In this document: positions 51,124-60,277 of the stretch, in pieces
Layout of the letters: each line of letters begins with the position of its first letter
Position numbering within the stretch: position 1 is the first letter of the stretch
Assembly (NCBI GenBank): GCA_048270225.1
Contig: JBLWTG010000005.1
Span: 310,001-374,000, forward strand
Length of the DNA: 64,000 bases
DNA from: Allopusillimonas sp048270225
GTDB lineage: Bacteria > Pseudomonadota > Gammaproteobacteria > Burkholderiales > Burkholderiaceae_B
Reading direction: 5' to 3'
The notes under the pieces: generated by a model
The model's input: only the letters and a program-made list of their open reading frames with translations
What the model was told of the DNA's origin: nothing
The model's database searches: none
Position numbers and translations under genes: made by a program

Positions 51124-52794
51124 CTATAGCGCTTCGCTCGCATAGTCGGCCAGGCGTGAGCGCTCGCCTCGCTGCAGCGTGATGTGCCCGGCGTGTGGCC
51201 ACCCCTTGAAGCGGTCCACGACGTAGGTGAGTCCCGAACTGCCCTCGGTAAGGTAGGGCGTGTCGATTTGCGCAATATTGCCCAGGCAGACGATTTTGGT
51301 GCCTGGGCCAGCGCGCGTCACCAGTGTTTTCATCTGCTTGGGTGTCAGGTTCTGCGCTTCGTCGATGATCAGGAACTTGTTCAGGAAGGTGCGGCCACGC
51401 ATGAAGTTCAGAGATTTGACCTTGATGCGCGAACGGATCAATTCCATCGTGGAGTTCTTGGTCCAGTCCTGGCCGCCGGCATCGCTGGCGCCACCCGCTC
51501 CGGCGCCCAGATGCAGGACTTCGAGATTGTCCTCAAGGGCGCCCATCCAGGGCAGCATTTTTTCCTCTTCTGTGCCGGGCAGGAAGCCGATATCGTCTCC
51601 TACCGGCACGGTTGCCCTGGTGATGATGATTTCGTTGTAGCGCTTGGTTTCCAGGGTCTGGGTAAGGCCGGCGGCCAGCGCCAGCAGGGTTTTGCCGGTG
51701 CCGGCCTGGCCCAGCAGCGAGACGAAGTCGCACTCCGGATTCATGAGCAGGTTGAGGGCGAAATTCTGCTCCCGGTTGCGGGCTGTGACGCCCCAGACAT
51801 TGTTCTTGCCGTGGCTGTAGTCGCGCAGCGTGGCCAGTACGGCGTTTTTACCGCTGACCTCCTTGACCTGCGCCTGCATCGGCATTTCACCGTCGAAATA
51901 GACGAACTCATTGACAATGAACTCTGAGCAGAGCGGGCCCTTGATGCGGTAGAACGTGGTTCCGCCCTGTTGCCAGGACTCGACATCCTTGCCGTGCTTG
52001 GTCCAGAAATTGGCCGGCAGCGGCATGACACCGTCATAGAGCAGGTCGGAGTCGTCCAGTACGTGGTCATTCAGATAGTCTTCCGCGCGCAGGCCCAGCG
52101 AGCGCGCCTTCAGACGCATATTGATGTCTTTGGACACCAGGATGACTTCACGCTTGGCATCCTGGCCTTGCAGGGCGTGCACCACCATCAGGATGGCATT
52201 GTCGGCCTTGCCCATGGGCAGTTCCACCGGCAGCTTGGAGTGCAGTGCGGTGGTCTGGAAGTGGACATCGCCCAGGGCTTCCTGATTGCCCAGCGCATCG
52301 AGCTGCACGCCTTTGCCCAGGCCCTGCTTGCCTTCGACCAGCCCATCCAGAAAACGGCTGACCTGGCGCGCGTTGCGGGCGACTTCGGACATGCCCTTCT
52401 TTTGATGATCCAGCTCTTCGAGCACGATCATGGGCAAAAAGATGTCGTGCTCTTCGAACTTGAACAGCGAGTTCGAATCATGCAGCAGCACATTGGTGTC
52501 AAGCACGAACAGCTTGCGCTTGGCGGCGGCCAGGCGCGTCTTTCGGGGAGTGCGCGAGCCCACGACGGCCAGGGCGGGCGGCGGTTCTGCTGCCCGCGGC
52601 TCTGCCTGCGGGGTCTTGGCGGGGCCAGTGCTGGCCTGCGCGGCCGGGATTCGGCGCACAGGAGCCGCAGGCGTGTCAGTCTTGGCGCGGGACGCGCGGG
52701 CGACCGGCGTAGCCGGCGCAGGTGCTGCAGAATCTGTGAGAGTGTCCGCGGAAACCATGGCACCCAGTCGGGTCGGCAGCTTGGGCAAGGGCAT
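51124..52794 (-). CDS. PIN domain plus PhoH-like ATPase (PhoH2 type)
   Basis: The 556-residue protein starts with ~85 Ala/Pro-rich residues, then a PIN domain (KLFVLDTNVLLHDSNSLFKF; metal-binding acidic residues, including VSKDINMRLKA) and a C-terminal PhoH ATPase with Walker A GQAGTGKTLLALAAG and Walker B LIIDEAQNLTPKQMK. PIN-PhoH fusions are reported as RNA-cleaving, ATP-driven RNA helicases. It is 8 bases from pdxA and 73 from bcp. The disordered N-terminus is lineage-specific. Confidence 0.88.
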   Translation of the reverse strand: MPLPKLPTRLGAMVSADTLTDSAAPAPATPVARASRAKTDTPAAPVRRIPAAQASTGPAKTPQAEPRAAEPPPALAVVGSRTPRKTRLAAAKRKLFVLDTNVLLHDSNSLFKFEEHDIFLPMIVLEELDHQKKGMSEVARNARQVSRFLDGLVEGKQGLGKGVQLDALGNQEALGDVHFQTTALHSKLPVELPMGKADNAILMVVHALQGQDAKREVILVSKDINMRLKARSLGLRAEDYLNDHVLDDSDLLYDGVMPLPANFWTKHGKDVESWQQGGTTFYRIKGPLCSEFIVNEFVYFDGEMPMQAQVKEVSGKNAVLATLRDYSHGKNNVWGVTARNREQNFALNLLMNPECDFVSLLGQAGTGKTLLALAAGLTQTLETKRYNEIIITRATVPVGDDIGFLPGTEEEKMLPWMGALEDNLEVLHLGAGAGGASDAGGQDWTKNSTMELIRSRIKVKSLNFMRGRTFLNKFLIIDEAQNLTPKQMKTLVTRAGPGTKIVCLGNIAQIDTPYLTEGSSGLTYVVDRFKGWPHAGHITLQRGERSRLADYASEAL

Positions 52795-52867
52795 AGAGTG
52801 TCTGCTCCAGAGATGTACGGGTAAGTAATCAGCGCTGTGCTGGCTACGCTGGATAAGGGATAACGGG

Positions 52868-53335
52868 TCAGGCGCTGTCGCGTACGGCTTGCAGGACTTC
52901 GTCGGCATGACCCGGCACGCGCAGGCCACGCCATTCGCGGATGAGGACGCCATCCTTGTCAATCAGAAAGGTGCTGCGCTCGATGCCGCGCACCTGCTTG
53001 CCGTACATGTTTTTCATTTTGATCACGCCGAAGGCCTGGCACAAGGCCTCGCCATCGTCGGAAATAAGCGGGAAAGGCAGGTTCTGCTTGTCGGTGAAGT
53101 TGGCATGGGACTTGAGCGAATCGCGCGACACGCCGACGACCTGGCATCCCGCGTCGACGAAATCCTGGTAGCGGTCGCGGAAATCCTGCGCTTCGGTGGT
53201 GCAGCCCGGGGTATTGTCCTTGGGGTAGAAGTACAGCACCGCGTAATGTCCGCGCAGGCTGTCCAGGCTGATGTCGCCCTGTGTGCTGCTTGCGCTGAAC
53301 GCGGGAATGGATTTGCCGGTTGCAATCTGGCTCAT
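52868..53335 (-). CDS. bcp: Thioredoxin-dependent thiol peroxidase (PrxQ/Bcp)
   Basis: The 155-residue peroxiredoxin removes hydroperoxides using thioredoxin. The peroxidatic Cys lies in YPKDNTPGCTTEAQDFRDRY. The Cys five residues later that resolves the disulfide in E. coli Bcp is Gln here, so resolution must use another Cys (DAGCQVVGVS or EALCQAFG) or a partner. The start overlaps the stop of the upstream Mth938-like gene by 4 bases. Confidence 0.92.
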   Translation of the reverse strand: MSQIATGKSIPAFSASSTQGDISLDSLRGHYAVLYFYPKDNTPGCTTEAQDFRDRYQDFVDAGCQVVGVSRDSLKSHANFTDKQNLPFPLISDDGEALCQAFGVIKMKNMYGKQVRGIERSTFLIDKDGVLIREWRGLRVPGHADEVLQAVRDSA

Positions 53336-53781
53336 GAGGCCTCCGAGTTGGGGAGCAGGGCGGCGACCACGCGCCGTCCTTCGGACATCAGGATGTTGTA
53401 GGTGCGCGCCGCGGCCTGGGTGCTCATGGCTTCTATGCCTATGCCCATCTGCAGCAGGGGCTGGGTGACGTGGGCGGGCAGCAGATGCTGCTGCAGGCCG
53501 GTGCCAACCAGGACGACCTCGGGCGCGTCCTGTGGCTTGCGCACTGCGTCGTCGCCGTCCAGGAAGGCCATGGGGTCGGGTTTGGCGTCCTGCAGGCCGG
53601 TGATCCGGCGCAGCGATTCTGCTGTGATCTCCGCGATCTGCCGCACCTCCCATGTGTGGATGTCGCCTTCAGGGGCGAAATAGACCGCGTGCTGATAGGA
53701 CACTTCGTTGATTTCGATGTAATCCGCTCCATAGGCCGTCACCGTATTGAGGGCGGGATTGGATTCGCTTTGTAATTGCAC
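53332..53781 (-). CDS. Mth938-like domain protein (DUF498)
   Basis: The 149-residue protein has LNTVTAYGADYIEINEVSYQ and PEVVLVGTGLQQHLLPAHVT, then GIGIEAMSTQAAARTYNILM, the signature of the Mth938/Xcc1710/NDUFAF3-like family. Bacterial members are uncharacterised; the eukaryotic relative helps assemble respiratory complex I. It leads the minus-strand string with bcp, phoH and pdxA. Confidence 0.88.
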   Translation of the reverse strand: MQLQSESNPALNTVTAYGADYIEINEVSYQHAVYFAPEGDIHTWEVRQIAEITAESLRRITGLQDAKPDPMAFLDGDDAVRKPQDAPEVVLVGTGLQQHLLPAHVTQPLLQMGIGIEAMSTQAAARTYNILMSEGRRVVAALLPNSEAS

Positions 53782-53919
53782 AGGACACTCCCATAATCAT
53801 CTCGATCATAGCGCAAACATGTGTAGGCACAACGTCATTTCCTGTTTTTTTTGAATGGATTAAACTTATCGATTCTGCCCAGCATTTCATCTCGTTTCGA
53901 TAGCCCCCCTAGGATGATC

Positions 53920-55107
53920 ATGACCATGTTCCCGCGCATAGAGCGCCTGCCTCCTTATGTCTTTAACATTACCGGCGAACTCAAGATGGCCGCCCGGCGC
54001 CGTGGCGAAGACATTATCGATATGTCCATGGGCAACCCCGATGGGCCTACACCCAAGCATATCGTGGACAAGCTGGTCGAGGCGGCAACGCGTCACGATA
54101 CGCATGGATATTCGGTTTCCAAGGGCATTCCGCGCCTGCGCAAGGCGATTTCGGGCTGGTACGAGCGCCGCTACGGCGTGCAGATCGACCCCGATTCCGA
54201 GGCCATTGTCACCATAGGCTCCAAGGAAGGCCTGGCACACCTGATGCTGGCCACGCTGGATCGCGGCGACACCGTTCTGGTGCCCAATCCCAGCTATCCC
54301 ATCCATATTTACGGGGCCGTCATCGCGGGGGCCAACATCCGTTCCGTGCCCATGACGCCGGGTCTGGATTTTTTCGAGGAAATCGAGCGCGCCGTACGCG
54401 AAGCGATTCCCAAGCCCAAGATGATGATACTCGGGTTTCCCAGCAATCCCACGGCGCAGTGCGTAGACCTGTCCTTTTTCGAGCGCATCATTGCGCTGGC
54501 CCGCGAACACAACATCCTCGTGGTGCACGATCTGGCCTATGCCGACATCACGTTCGACGGTTACGTCGCGCCGTCCATCATGCAGGTTGAGGGCGCGCGC
54601 GATGTCGCCGTCGAGTTCTTCACCATGAGCAAGAGCTACAACATGGCCGGCTGGCGCGTGGGCTTCATGGTGGGCAACCGCGAACTGGTCAATGCGCTGG
54701 CGCGTATCAAGAGCTATCACGATTACGGCATGTTCACGCCGATACAGGTGGCCTCGATTGCAGCGCTGGAAGGCCCGCAGGACTGTGTTTCACAGGTGGT
54801 GGAGCAGTACCGCAGCCGGCGCGATGTGCTGGCCAAGGGTCTGCACGAAGCGGGCTGGATGGTTGATATTCCCAAGGCGTCCATGTACATCTGGGCCAAG
54901 ATTCCCGAGGCCTACCAGCATCTGGGCTCGCTCGAGTTTTCCAAGCGGGTGCTGTCCGATGCCAAGGTGGCGGTGTCGCCCGGCATCGGATTTGGCGAAT
55001 ATGGCGACGAGTACGTCCGCTTTGCCCTGATCGAGAATGAACAACGCACCCGCCAGGCGGTGCGCGGTATCAAGGATATGTTTCGCAAGGACGGTCTAGG
55101 TAAATGA
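53920..55107 (+). CDS. alaC: Alanine transaminase AlaC (class I aminotransferase)
   Basis: AlaC transfers amino groups between glutamate and pyruvate to make alanine. The ~395-residue PLP enzyme begins RIERLPPYVFNITGELKMAA, has DMSMGNPDGPTPKHIVDKL and the PLP lysine in MSKSYNMAGWRVGF. Three ATGs (53914, 53920, 53926) are possible; 53920 sits best after AGGA. The end overlaps hom by 4 bases (ATGA), so it is coupled to threonine synthesis genes, a common betaproteobacterial order. Confidence 0.93.
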   Translation: MTMFPRIERLPPYVFNITGELKMAARRRGEDIIDMSMGNPDGPTPKHIVDKLVEAATRHDTHGYSVSKGIPRLRKAISGWYERRYGVQIDPDSEAIVTIGSKEGLAHLMLATLDRGDTVLVPNPSYPIHIYGAVIAGANIRSVPMTPGLDFFEEIERAVREAIPKPKMMILGFPSNPTAQCVDLSFFERIIALAREHNILVVHDLAYADITFDGYVAPSIMQVEGARDVAVEFFTMSKSYNMAGWRVGFMVGNRELVNALARIKSYHDYGMFTPIQVASIAALEGPQDCVSQVVEQYRSRRDVLAKGLHEAGWMVDIPKASMYIWAKIPEAYQHLGSLEFSKRVLSDAKVAVSPGIGFGEYGDEYVRFALIENEQRTRQAVRGIKDMFRKDGLGK

Positions 55108-56411
55108 GTTTGAGCCCTATTAAAGTTGGTTTGCTGGGTCTGGGCGTCGTCGGAGGCGGCACCTGGAAAGTCCTGAATCAGAACGCAGAAGAAATCGCCC
55201 GCCGGGCCGGCCGGCGCATCGAGGTGGCAGCCATTGCCGTGCGCGACACCGACAAGGCGCGCCGCCTGGTTGGCGACGATGTGCTGGTGGTGACCGACGG
55301 CATGGAAGTGGTCAATCATCCCGACATCGATATTGTGGTGGAACTCATCGGCGGCAACACGCAAGCCCGTGAACTCATCATGGCAGCCATCGACAACGGC
55401 AAGCATGTCGTCACGGCCAACAAGGCGCTGCTGGCTGAGTTCGGCAACGAAATATTCGCCGCGGCACTGGACAAGGGCGTCATGGTGGCCTTCGAGGCGG
55501 CTGTGGCCGGCGGCATTCCCATCATCAAGGCCATCCGTGAAGGCCTTACCGCCAACCGCATCCAGTGGCTGGCCGGTATCATCAACGGCACCACCAACTT
55601 CGTCCTGTCCGAAATGCTGGCCAAGGGGCAGTCGTTCGACGAGGCGCTGGCCGATGCGCAGCGCCTGGGCTATGCGGAAGCCGATCCTACCTTCGACATC
55701 GAGGGAATCGACGCTGCGCACAAGCTCACGCTGCTGGCCTCAATCGCCTTCGGCATTCCGGTGCAGTTCGAAAAATCCCATACTGAAGGCATTTCCGGGC
55801 TCGCCCAGGAAGACCTGGCCCATGCCGAGCGCCTGGGCTATCGCATCAAGCTGCTGGGTATCACGCGTCGTCGCCCCGAAGGCATAGAGCTGCGCGTGCA
55901 CCCGACACTGATTCCTGTCGACTGTGTATTGGCCAATGTGCAGGGCGCCATGAATGCGGTGCTGGTCCATGGCGATGTGGTTGGGCCGACCCTGTACTAC
56001 GGCCAGGGCGCCGGCGAGCTGCCCACGGCATCGGCGGTCGTGGCCGACCTGGTGGACGTGGCCCGCCTGCAGGCGGCGGATCCTGGCCATCGTGTGCCGT
56101 ATCTTGCCTTCCAGCCCGATGCCATGGTCGATACACCCATTCTTGCCATGGCCGACGTGCTGTCGTCCTATTATCTTCGCCTGCGCGTCCAGGACAGGCC
56201 GGGCGTGCTGGCCGATGTGGCCCGCATCCTGTCCGAGGTCGGCATTTCCATCGGCTCCATGTTCCAGGAGCCCAATGGCGAATCGGAAGCAGACATCATT
56301 TTCCTGACCCATCAGGCCCGCGAGGGCGACATCGACGGCGCGCTCCAGCGCATTGCCGGGCTGCCGTTCGTGCATTCGGGCGTGACGCGCCTGCGCGTGG
56401 AGATTCTCTGA
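55104..56411 (+). CDS. hom: Homoserine dehydrogenase
   Basis: Hom reduces aspartate semialdehyde to homoserine for threonine and methionine. The 435-residue enzyme has the NAD(P) loop VGLLGLGVVGGGTWKVL, the catalytic region NKALLAEFGNEIFAAAL, and AGIINGTTNFVLSEM with EADPTFDIEGIDAAHKL. A C-terminal ACT domain (DRPGVLADVARILSEVGISI) allows feedback control by threonine. It overlaps both neighbours (alaC by 4 bases, thrC by 1). Confidence 0.96.
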   Translation: MSLSPIKVGLLGLGVVGGGTWKVLNQNAEEIARRAGRRIEVAAIAVRDTDKARRLVGDDVLVVTDGMEVVNHPDIDIVVELIGGNTQARELIMAAIDNGKHVVTANKALLAEFGNEIFAAALDKGVMVAFEAAVAGGIPIIKAIREGLTANRIQWLAGIINGTTNFVLSEMLAKGQSFDEALADAQRLGYAEADPTFDIEGIDAAHKLTLLASIAFGIPVQFEKSHTEGISGLAQEDLAHAERLGYRIKLLGITRRRPEGIELRVHPTLIPVDCVLANVQGAMNAVLVHGDVVGPTLYYGQGAGELPTASAVVADLVDVARLQAADPGHRVPYLAFQPDAMVDTPILAMADVLSSYYLRLRVQDRPGVLADVARILSEVGISIGSMFQEPNGESEADIIFLTHQAREGDIDGALQRIAGLPFVHSGVTRLRVEIL

Positions 56412-57826
56412 TGAAATACCTGTCCACGCGCGGTGGCATGGCGCCGCAGTCTTTCTCCGATATTCTGCTCGAGGGCCTGGCGCCCGACGGCGGCCTGACC
56501 CTGCCCGAGCGCATACCCGCCATCGATCAGGCGACGCTGGAGTCCTGGCGCAGCCTGTCTTATCCAGAGCTGGCCACCCGCATCCTGGGGCTGTTTATCG
56601 ACGATATCCCCCTGGCCGATCTGGACCGCCTGACGCATGCCGCCTATCAGGCCGAGACCTTCGGAAGCCGGGAGATTGTCCCGCTCAAGCCGCTGGGCAA
56701 GGGCATGACGCTGCTGGGCCTGTCGCAGGGGCCGACGCTGGCCTTCAAGGACATGGCCATGCAGTTTCTGGGACAAGTGTTCGAGTATGTGCTGGACAAG
56801 CGCGGCGCCACGCTGAACATCCTGGGTGCCACCTCGGGTGATACGGGCTCGGCGGCGGAGTACGCCCTGCGCGGCAAGCGCGGTGTGTCGGTCTTCATGC
56901 TTTCGCCGCATGGGCGCATGAGCAGCTTTCAGCGCGCCCAGATGTATACGCTGCAGGACGCCAATATCCACAACATTGCCGTCAAGGGCGTGTTCGACGA
57001 ATGCCAGGATATCGTCAAGACGATCGCAGGCGATCTGGACTTCAAGAACCGCTATCGCATCGGCGCGGTCAACTCCATCAATTGGGCGCGAATTGCCGCG
57101 CAAATCGTCTATTACTTCTGGGGCTGGCTGAGGGCGACCTCGGCCGCAGGCCAGCAGGTGTCGTTCGCCGTGCCCTCGGGCAATTTCGGCAATATCCTGG
57201 CCGGCCATTTCGCGCGCGAAATGGGGCTGCCCATACGGCGGCTGGTGCTGGCCACCAACGAAAACAACGTGCTCGAAGAGTTTTTCCGTACGGGCGTCTA
57301 CCGGCCGCGTCCTGCGGCCCAGACGCACGCCACGTCCAGCCCTTCGATGGATATCTCGCGGGCCTCAAATTTTGAGCGTTTTGTGTTCGACCTGGTGGGC
57401 CGCGATCCGGCGCGCGTGCGCGCTTGCTGGGATGCCCTGGCCGCGCAGGGCGAGTTTGATCTTGGCGAACTGCGCGCGCAGTTCGAGGCTCGCTATGGCT
57501 TTGTCGCCGGCGTCAGCAGTCATCAGGATCGCCTGCACACCATTCGCGCGGTTCAACAGGAAAGCGGCGTTCTGATCGATCCGCATACGGCAGACGGCGT
57601 CAAGGTGGCCGCCGAGCATGTCGAGACGGGCATTCCCATGCTGGTGCTTGAAACCGCATTGCCGGCCAAGTTCAGCGACACCATTCTGGAGGCCACCGGC
57701 AAGCCCGCGCCGTTGCCCGAGGAATTACAGCATCTGGACGCATTGCCGCAACGCGTCACCATCATGGATTGCGATGCCGACCTGATGCGCGACTACATCC
57801 GGCAGCACGCACCCGCGGCGGCCTAG
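56411..57826 (+). CDS. thrC: Threonine synthase
   Basis: ThrC turns O-phosphohomoserine into threonine. The 471-residue enzyme is the longer form: YLSTRGGMAPQSFSDILLEG at the start, the PLP lysine in TLAFKDMAMQFLGQ, GATSGDTGSAAEYAL for phosphate of PLP, and RIGAVNSINWARIAAQIVYY. It starts at the last base of the hom stop. No thrB is nearby. A hairpin (57856-57875) follows. Confidence 0.96.
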   Translation: MKYLSTRGGMAPQSFSDILLEGLAPDGGLTLPERIPAIDQATLESWRSLSYPELATRILGLFIDDIPLADLDRLTHAAYQAETFGSREIVPLKPLGKGMTLLGLSQGPTLAFKDMAMQFLGQVFEYVLDKRGATLNILGATSGDTGSAAEYALRGKRGVSVFMLSPHGRMSSFQRAQMYTLQDANIHNIAVKGVFDECQDIVKTIAGDLDFKNRYRIGAVNSINWARIAAQIVYYFWGWLRATSAAGQQVSFAVPSGNFGNILAGHFAREMGLPIRRLVLATNENNVLEEFFRTGVYRPRPAAQTHATSSPSMDISRASNFERFVFDLVGRDPARVRACWDALAAQGEFDLGELRAQFEARYGFVAGVSSHQDRLHTIRAVQQESGVLIDPHTADGVKVAAEHVETGIPMLVLETALPAKFSDTILEATGKPAPLPEELQHLDALPQRVTIMDCDADLMRDYIRQHAPAAA

Positions 57827-57855
57827 GCGCCATTCTCAGCGCGTGAATTCCTGAT

Positions 57856-57875
57856 CCCGGCGTCGCATCGCCGGG
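57856..57875. terminator. Short bidirectional hairpin between thrC and hpnE
   Basis: CCCGGCG (57856-57862) pairs perfectly with CGCCGGG (57869-57875) around a 6-nt loop, midway between convergent thrC and hpnE. No T tract, so it is a moderate terminator candidate. Confidence 0.5.
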
Positions 57876-57894
57876 CCTCGCCGTCCAGGTCTGG

Positions 57895-59307
57895 TCAGCC
57901 CAAGGCCAGCGCGGCTGCTTGCTGGCCGCTGAGTACTGCACCCTCCAGTACGCCTGGGTAGCCGGTGTCTGTCCAGTCGCCTGCGAGCCAGACGGAGGAC
58001 CATGGCGTCTGGTTGGTTGGTCGCGCCAGTTCCGGCGCGGCCTTGAAGGTAGCGCGTTTTTCCACGATCAGATGATGGCCTGTCACCGCTGGCATGGGCA
58101 CATGCTGTCCCGCCTGCTCCTGCAACTGGGCGATGATGGCGGCAATGGACTGATCGGGATTGCTGTGCTGCATGGCGCGCGCATCGCTGACCACCACATG
58201 TACAAGGTTTTGCCCGTCGCGCCGGGAGGGCTGGCCGGCATCGGCTGCGGGGCCACTTTGCAGGGTCAATGCGCTTCTGTCGAACAGCCATTGCCCGAAC
58301 CGCAGCCGGACGGGGTCGTCCCGCAGCAAAAACATGGGATGGCTCAGGCCCCAGGGTTTTGCCAGCCTGAGTGTCAACGTAGCGATAGGAATGAATTCGA
58401 AGGCCGTCAGCATGCTGAGTAACTGGTGGCCTGCGGCGCAAGGTGGAAGCTGGGCCAGCAGCCTGTGCGCCGAGGGCGTGTTGGTGGCGACAATGACGTG
58501 ATCGTAGGGCTGGCCGTCCACGAGCACTTTCTCGTCCAGGCTTTGCAGCGTTTTGACCGCCCGCCCGAGGTAGACGGCGCTGCCGTCGGGCCTGCGGTCG
58601 CCAGCCCTGGGTCCGGCCGTGTACTGCGTTGCGGATGGCTGGCCTTGCAGCAGTTCGATAACGCGCTCAGGCCACAAGCGGGACAGGTCTGTGGCGGGAA
58701 TCAGGATGTCGCTGGCGCTCGCGCGGCCGCCCAAGCTGTCGCGCAGAACGTTGGCGAACAATTGCGCGCTTGCCTGTTCCGGGGGGGTGTTCAGGGCCGC
58801 CAGGCACAGCGGCTGCCAGAACTGACGGAGCATGCCCGCCGTCTGGCTGCCTTGCTGCAGCCAGTCCAGAACCGTCAGGTCGGGTGGGGTTTGCCAGCGG
58901 TGCCGCTGGAGACGATTGACGATGCGTATCAGCGCCAGGCGTTCAGCCAGTCCGGGCCCGCGCGCGCACAGAATGCCTGACAGAAGATGAAGCGGCGCCG
59001 GCAGGCGCGCCGCCCGCAGCCTGAACGAGCCGTCCGCCGTGCGTAGAGCCAGCCGTTCACGATGAAAAAGCCGGTCGGGATCCAGTCCCAGCATCTGCAT
59101 TTGCGCCAGCGTGGCCGTATAAGCGCCCAGCAGGATATGCTGACCATTGTCCAGATCGCAGGACAGGGGGGCTGAGGCGACGCGCCGGGCTCGTCCACCC
59201 GGTGTTCGGGCGGCATCAAACAGATGCACGGCATGGCCGCCTTGATGCAGGGCCAGGGCAGCACTGAGTCCGGCCCATCCGGCGCCGATCACGGCTATCC
59301 TGTTCAT
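57895..59307 (-). CDS. hpnE: Hydroxysqualene dehydroxylase HpnE
   Basis: HpnE is an FAD enzyme that turns hydroxysqualene into squalene. The 470-residue amine-oxidase-like protein starts MNRIAVIGAGWAGLSAALAL (FAD loop) and has PGGRARRVASAPLSCDLDNG and the C-terminal FAD contact WLAGDWTDTGYPGVLEGAVL. The ATG at 59307 puts the FAD loop at the N-terminus. It is last of hpnC-hpnD-hpnE, each separated by about 50 bases. Confidence 0.92.
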   Translation of the reverse strand: MNRIAVIGAGWAGLSAALALHQGGHAVHLFDAARTPGGRARRVASAPLSCDLDNGQHILLGAYTATLAQMQMLGLDPDRLFHRERLALRTADGSFRLRAARLPAPLHLLSGILCARGPGLAERLALIRIVNRLQRHRWQTPPDLTVLDWLQQGSQTAGMLRQFWQPLCLAALNTPPEQASAQLFANVLRDSLGGRASASDILIPATDLSRLWPERVIELLQGQPSATQYTAGPRAGDRRPDGSAVYLGRAVKTLQSLDEKVLVDGQPYDHVIVATNTPSAHRLLAQLPPCAAGHQLLSMLTAFEFIPIATLTLRLAKPWGLSHPMFLLRDDPVRLRFGQWLFDRSALTLQSGPAADAGQPSRRDGQNLVHVVVSDARAMQHSNPDQSIAAIIAQLQEQAGQHVPMPAVTGHHLIVEKRATFKAAPELARPTNQTPWSSVWLAGDWTDTGYPGVLEGAVLSGQQAAALALG

Positions 59308-59362
59308 GCTGCGCCCGCTGGCCATGAATGTGTCCGTCGTGATGGCGTGCCCGTGCCGGCGC

Positions 59363-60226
59363 TCATCGCTTGAGGCGACGGATCAGCCCCTTGCCGCCGC
59401 CCACCCAGGTTTTCCAGGCCAGCCAGAATTTGCGGATGGGTGTGAGCGAGATGCGTTGATCCAGCACCTGCCAGTTGTCGCGCTCGATTTCACCCAGCAA
59501 GGCATGGTAGATGGCGGCCATCATCAGGCCGGGGCGCTGGGCGCGGCGATCCTGTTCCGGCAGTGCCTGCATGGCTTCGCGATAGTATTGGCGGGCGCGT
59601 TCCGTTTCGAAACGCATCAGCGCCTCGAAGCGTTCCGAGTGCTTGCGCTGAATGATTTCTTCGGCCGTTACATTGAACTGCTGCATGTCGTCGACCGGCA
59701 GGTAGATACGGCCCCGTCGGGCATCGTCGCCAACGTCCCGGATGATATTGGTGAGCTGGAATGCCAGTCCCAGCTTTTCCGCATACGCCAGTGTTTCGGG
59801 CCGCGTATGGCCGAAAATACTGGCGGACAACTCGCCCACCACGCTGGCTGCATGCCAGCAGTAGCGGCGCAGCGAGGGCCAGTCCATGTAGCGGGAATGA
59901 TCCAGATCCATTTCCATGCCGTCTATCACGGCCAGCATCCTGGACTGCTCCAGTTGATAGGGCTGCACATGGGGGGCGAGCGCCTGCATGACGGGGTGTT
60001 CGCTATGGCCCAGATAAAGCTGTTCGACCTGGGTGCGCCACCACGCCAGCTTCATGCGCGCCACCGAGGGCTCGGTTGTTTCGTCGACAATGTCGTCGAC
60101 TTCGCGGCAAAACGCATAGAGCGCGGTAATGGCCCTGCGCCGCTCCGGCGGCAGGAACAAAAAGGCATAGTAGAAGCTGGAACCGCTTTTTGCGGCTTTG
60201 TTCTGGCAGTATTCGTCAGGACTCAT
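59363..60226 (-). CDS. hpnD: Presqualene diphosphate synthase HpnD
   Basis: HpnD joins two farnesyl diphosphates to presqualene diphosphate. The 287-residue squalene/phytoene synthase-family protein has SSFYYAFLFLPPERRRAITA, the first Asp motif REVDDIVDE and the second FQLTNIIRDVGDDARRGRIYLP. It works between IspA (farnesyl diphosphate) and HpnC. Same strand and spacing as its partners. Confidence 0.93.
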   Translation of the reverse strand: MSPDEYCQNKAAKSGSSFYYAFLFLPPERRRAITALYAFCREVDDIVDETTEPSVARMKLAWWRTQVEQLYLGHSEHPVMQALAPHVQPYQLEQSRMLAVIDGMEMDLDHSRYMDWPSLRRYCWHAASVVGELSASIFGHTRPETLAYAEKLGLAFQLTNIIRDVGDDARRGRIYLPVDDMQQFNVTAEEIIQRKHSERFEALMRFETERARQYYREAMQALPEQDRRAQRPGLMMAAIYHALLGEIERDNWQVLDQRISLTPIRKFWLAWKTWVGGGKGLIRRLKR

Positions 60227-60277
60227 GCGTAAGGGGCCGAAAGCGGCGGTAACGGTGGTGGCGGCAGCGCCTGCCGA

